A stretch of 25,796 bases of DNA, from positions 1 to 25,796 of the forward strand of contig WTHW01000206.1 in assembly GCA_011526395.1 (NCBI GenBank), in the 5' to 3' direction. Source of the stretch: Alphaproteobacteria bacterium (GTDB lineage Bacteria; Pseudomonadota; Alphaproteobacteria; Puniceispirillales; Puniceispirillaceae). Below the pieces are notes generated by a model that ran no database searches, had not been told where the DNA came from, and worked only from the letters and a program-made list of their open reading frames with translations. The position numbers and the translations under genes are program-made. Positions 24,139-25,796 of this stretch are shown here, one piece after another. Every line of letters begins with the position of its first letter. Within the stretch, counting starts at the first letter, position 1.

Positions 24139-25506
24139 TTATGCCTTACCAATTTCCTGTGCTGTTTTATCTAGTGCAGCACGAAGTTTTAAGACGACCT
24201 CGTCGATATCGTCATGTGTGAATGTGAGCGGCGGTGACAATATCATACCATCACGCACAGCGCGCACCATCAGCCCAGATGCGATGGCATGATCACGCAC
24301 GACTTCTGCCATCGCGCCAGTTGGCGTGAATAAGACCGGGCCATTTTTATCATCTACCAATTCAATACATGCAAGCAAGCCAAAGGTGCGCACCTCGCCC
24401 ACCATGACGTGATCTGCTAAAGGCGCAAGCGCCTTAGCAAGATAGGGGCCTGTGTCATTTCTGACAGTGTCTATAAGACCTTCAGATTCAATGATATCAA
24501 GATTTGCAAGTGCAACGGCAGCCGCGACAGGATGGCCTGAATAAGTGAAGCCGTGATAAAACTCCCCGCCCTTTTCTTTCAAGCTGTTAAAGACCCTATC
24601 ACCAACCATGACAGCAGACATTGGCACATAGCCAGATGTCAGCCCCTTTGCCAAAGTCATCATGTCAGGTGATAAATTCATTGTCTGAGAGGCAAACCAT
24701 TGTCCTGTGCGCCCAAAGCCTGTGATCACCTCATCTGCGATAAATAAGATATCATGTTTGCGGCATATCTCTTGGATATGTTCAAAATATCCTTGCGGCG
24801 GAATGATAACACCGCCTGCCCCTTGAATTGGCTCTGCGATAAAGGCAGCAATTTTATCTGCGCCATGCGCTAGGATAGCGTCTTCAAGCCAACCAGCGGC
24901 TGTTGCGGCAAACATTTCTTCAGACTGATTGCCCTGATAAAGGAAGCCATAAGGTGGTTTGATATGGATAAAATCAGCCTCCTTAGCGGCCTGTTCATGC
25001 ATGCCTGACATACCTCCCATAGAGGCGGCCAAAATCGTTGAGCCGTGATAGCCATAATCTCGCCCAATAATAATCCGTTTTTCAGGCTTGCCTTCGAGCG
25101 CCCAGAAATGGCGTACCATGCGAATAATCGTGTCATTCGCCTCTGAGCCGCTATTGGCATAGAACACATGATTAAGACCATCTGGCGCCAGTGAGGCTAG
25201 TCTTTTTGAAAGCTCCGCCACAGCTGGGTGAGATGTTTTGAAAAATGCATTGTAATAAGGAAGCTGGCGCATTTGATTTGCGGCCGCTTCGACTAACTCT
25301 TCGCGCCCATAGCCGACATTCACGCACCATAAGCCAGCCATAGCATCCAATATCTTATGGCCTTCTGTGTCATGAATATAATGACCGCTGGCATGTGTGA
25401 TCATGCGCGTGCCTTGCTGATGTAATGATTTATAATCAGAAAAAGGCGGCATGTGATGCGCAGCCTCAATAGCTTGCCAATCTTTTGTAGAGCGGATTTC
25501 GTTCAT
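24139..25506 (-). CDS. Class III aminotransferase, likely putrescine/diamine-pyruvate aminotransferase
   Basis: PLP-dependent aminotransferase of 455 residues, fold type I, class III. Motifs are SGSEAND (119-125), YHGST near 153, EPIQGAGG (225-232), Asp258 in ADEVITGFGRTG contacting the PLP ring nitrogen, and the Schiff-base Lys287 (LAKGLTSGY). The N-terminus (DWQAIEAAHHMPPFSDYKSL) and the GLWCVNVGYGRE segment are those of SpuC-like putrescine-pyruvate or omega-amino acid-pyruvate aminotransferases. It is the first gene of the minus-strand pair with puuA. Taurine- or beta-alanine-pyruvate aminotransferase is an alternative, but the neighbour genes favour diamines. GGTGAT lies just before the ATG. 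Confidence 0.87.
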   Translation of the reverse strand: MNEIRSTKDWQAIEAAHHMPPFSDYKSLHQQGTRMITHASGHYIHDTEGHKILDAMAGLWCVNVGYGREELVEAAANQMRQLPYYNAFFKTSHPAVAELSKRLASLAPDGLNHVFYANSGSEANDTIIRMVRHFWALEGKPEKRIIIGRDYGYHGSTILAASMGGMSGMHEQAAKEADFIHIKPPYGFLYQGNQSEEMFAATAAGWLEDAILAHGADKIAAFIAEPIQGAGGVIIPPQGYFEHIQEICRKHDILFIADEVITGFGRTGQWFASQTMNLSPDMMTLAKGLTSGYVPMSAVMVGDRVFNSLKEKGGEFYHGFTYSGHPVAAAVALANLDIIESEGLIDTVRNDTGPYLAKALAPLADHVMVGEVRTFGLLACIELVDDKNGPVLFTPTGAMAEVVRDHAIASGLMVRAVRDGMILSPPLTFTHDDIDEVVLKLRAALDKTAQEIGKA

Positions 25507-25661
25507 AATATCACCATCATTATCTTGTATCTGGCAAAACCAATACTAGCCATTTGAAATCAGATTCTGCTAGATTTAGAGTAAGAGGTAAAAACCCTTT
25601 TATCAATGAGTTTCGTTGCCAAACAGCATATGGTTGTGCCGAATAGTAGTAAGAGATTTTG

Positions 25662-25796
25662 ATGCAAAAAAGCCCCTTTTCAGCCTATCAAAAAGACTTA
25701 GAGACCCTCTCATTCAAGCCAAAGCATGATCATACGCACAGCTATGATGTCTTGATATTAGGTGGCGGTTTTACAGGCATTTCTGCAGCATTGGAG
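25662..25796 (+). CDS. FAD-dependent oxidoreductase, N-terminal fragment (PuuB-like)
   Basis: The first 45 codons of a gene that runs off the window. Residues 29-45 are YDVLILGGGFTGISAAL, the start of a Rossmann FAD-binding domain (GxGxxG as GGGFTG) of the DAO oxidoreductase type. A short hydrophilic N-terminal extension with SPFSAYQ precedes it, as in gamma-glutamylputrescine oxidase. Lying divergent from puuA and the diamine aminotransferase, PuuB (oxidation of gamma-glutamylputrescine) is the likely identity, but the fragment alone cannot prove it. The 155-base divergent gap (25507-25661) should hold promoters for both directions; none could be assigned with confidence. Confidence 0.75.
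   Translation, partial: MQKSPFSAYQKDLETLSFKPKHDHTHSYDVLILGGGFTGISAALE

Overview
The window looks like ordinary chromosome of a marine-type alphaproteobacterium with a compact genome and a GC content in the mid-40s percent (judged by eye). The clade pointers are alphaproteobacterial family markers: DUF1013/TrcR, DUF1192, DUF3422, COQ9 and a DUF465-purE-purK block close to rpsU. A SAR116-like or other Rhodospirillales-related lineage is a reasonable guess, but it is inference. No phage genes, insertion sequences, CRISPR arrays, rRNA genes or integrases were seen. About 95% of the window is coding, no gene-free stretch exceeds 300 bases, and several convergent gene pairs touch or overlap at their 3' ends.

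Layout. (1) 1-2273: a TVP38/DedA-type membrane protein translationally coupled to a MerA-like flavin disulfide reductase. (2) 2328-4037: tRNA-Thr(GGT), a 70-residue two-helix membrane protein and an MFS transporter. (3) 3988-5910: a DUF3422 protein on the minus strand, divergent from a small secreted six-cysteine protein. (4) 5947-7772: a YgfZ folate-binding protein, convergent with a minus-strand DUF1192-bdhA operon (D-3-hydroxybutyrate dehydrogenase). (5) 8017-10536: TrcR (DUF1013) and, beyond a bidirectional terminator, propionyl-CoA synthetase PrpE on the minus strand. (6) 10694-14540: DUF465, purE and purK on the plus strand; metA and COQ9 on the minus strand; then rpsU with a good promoter and terminator. 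(7) 14692-17645: pntA-pntB transhydrogenase. (8) 17652-20800: minus-strand pair of an M3-family oligoendopeptidase and an ABC1-type kinase-like protein. (9) 20995-22788: an AMP-forming acyl-CoA ligase homologue with altered catalytic motifs. (10) 22795-25796: a polyamine catabolism locus with a glutamine-synthetase-like gamma-glutamylputrescine synthetase, a class III aminotransferase and, divergently, the start of an FAD oxidoreductase cut by the window edge.

How the genes fit together. Most encode central metabolism: C3/C4 acid and hydroxybutyrate use (PrpE, BdhA), purine and methionine synthesis (PurE, PurK, MetA), NADPH supply (PntAB), ubiquinone synthesis (COQ9, perhaps the ABC1 protein), Fe-S maintenance (YgfZ) and polyamine use as a carbon and nitrogen source.

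I found no convincing new multi-gene system. The observations most worth a second look are the acyl-CoA ligase homologue with changes in both its P-loop and its C-terminal lysine motif, the MerA-like reductase with Tyr in place of the family His, a MetA carrying Glu111 (predicting acetyl-CoA rather than succinyl-CoA use), a PurK with Phe in a conserved HNSGHWT-type motif, and a perfect 12-bp palindrome in front of trcR.
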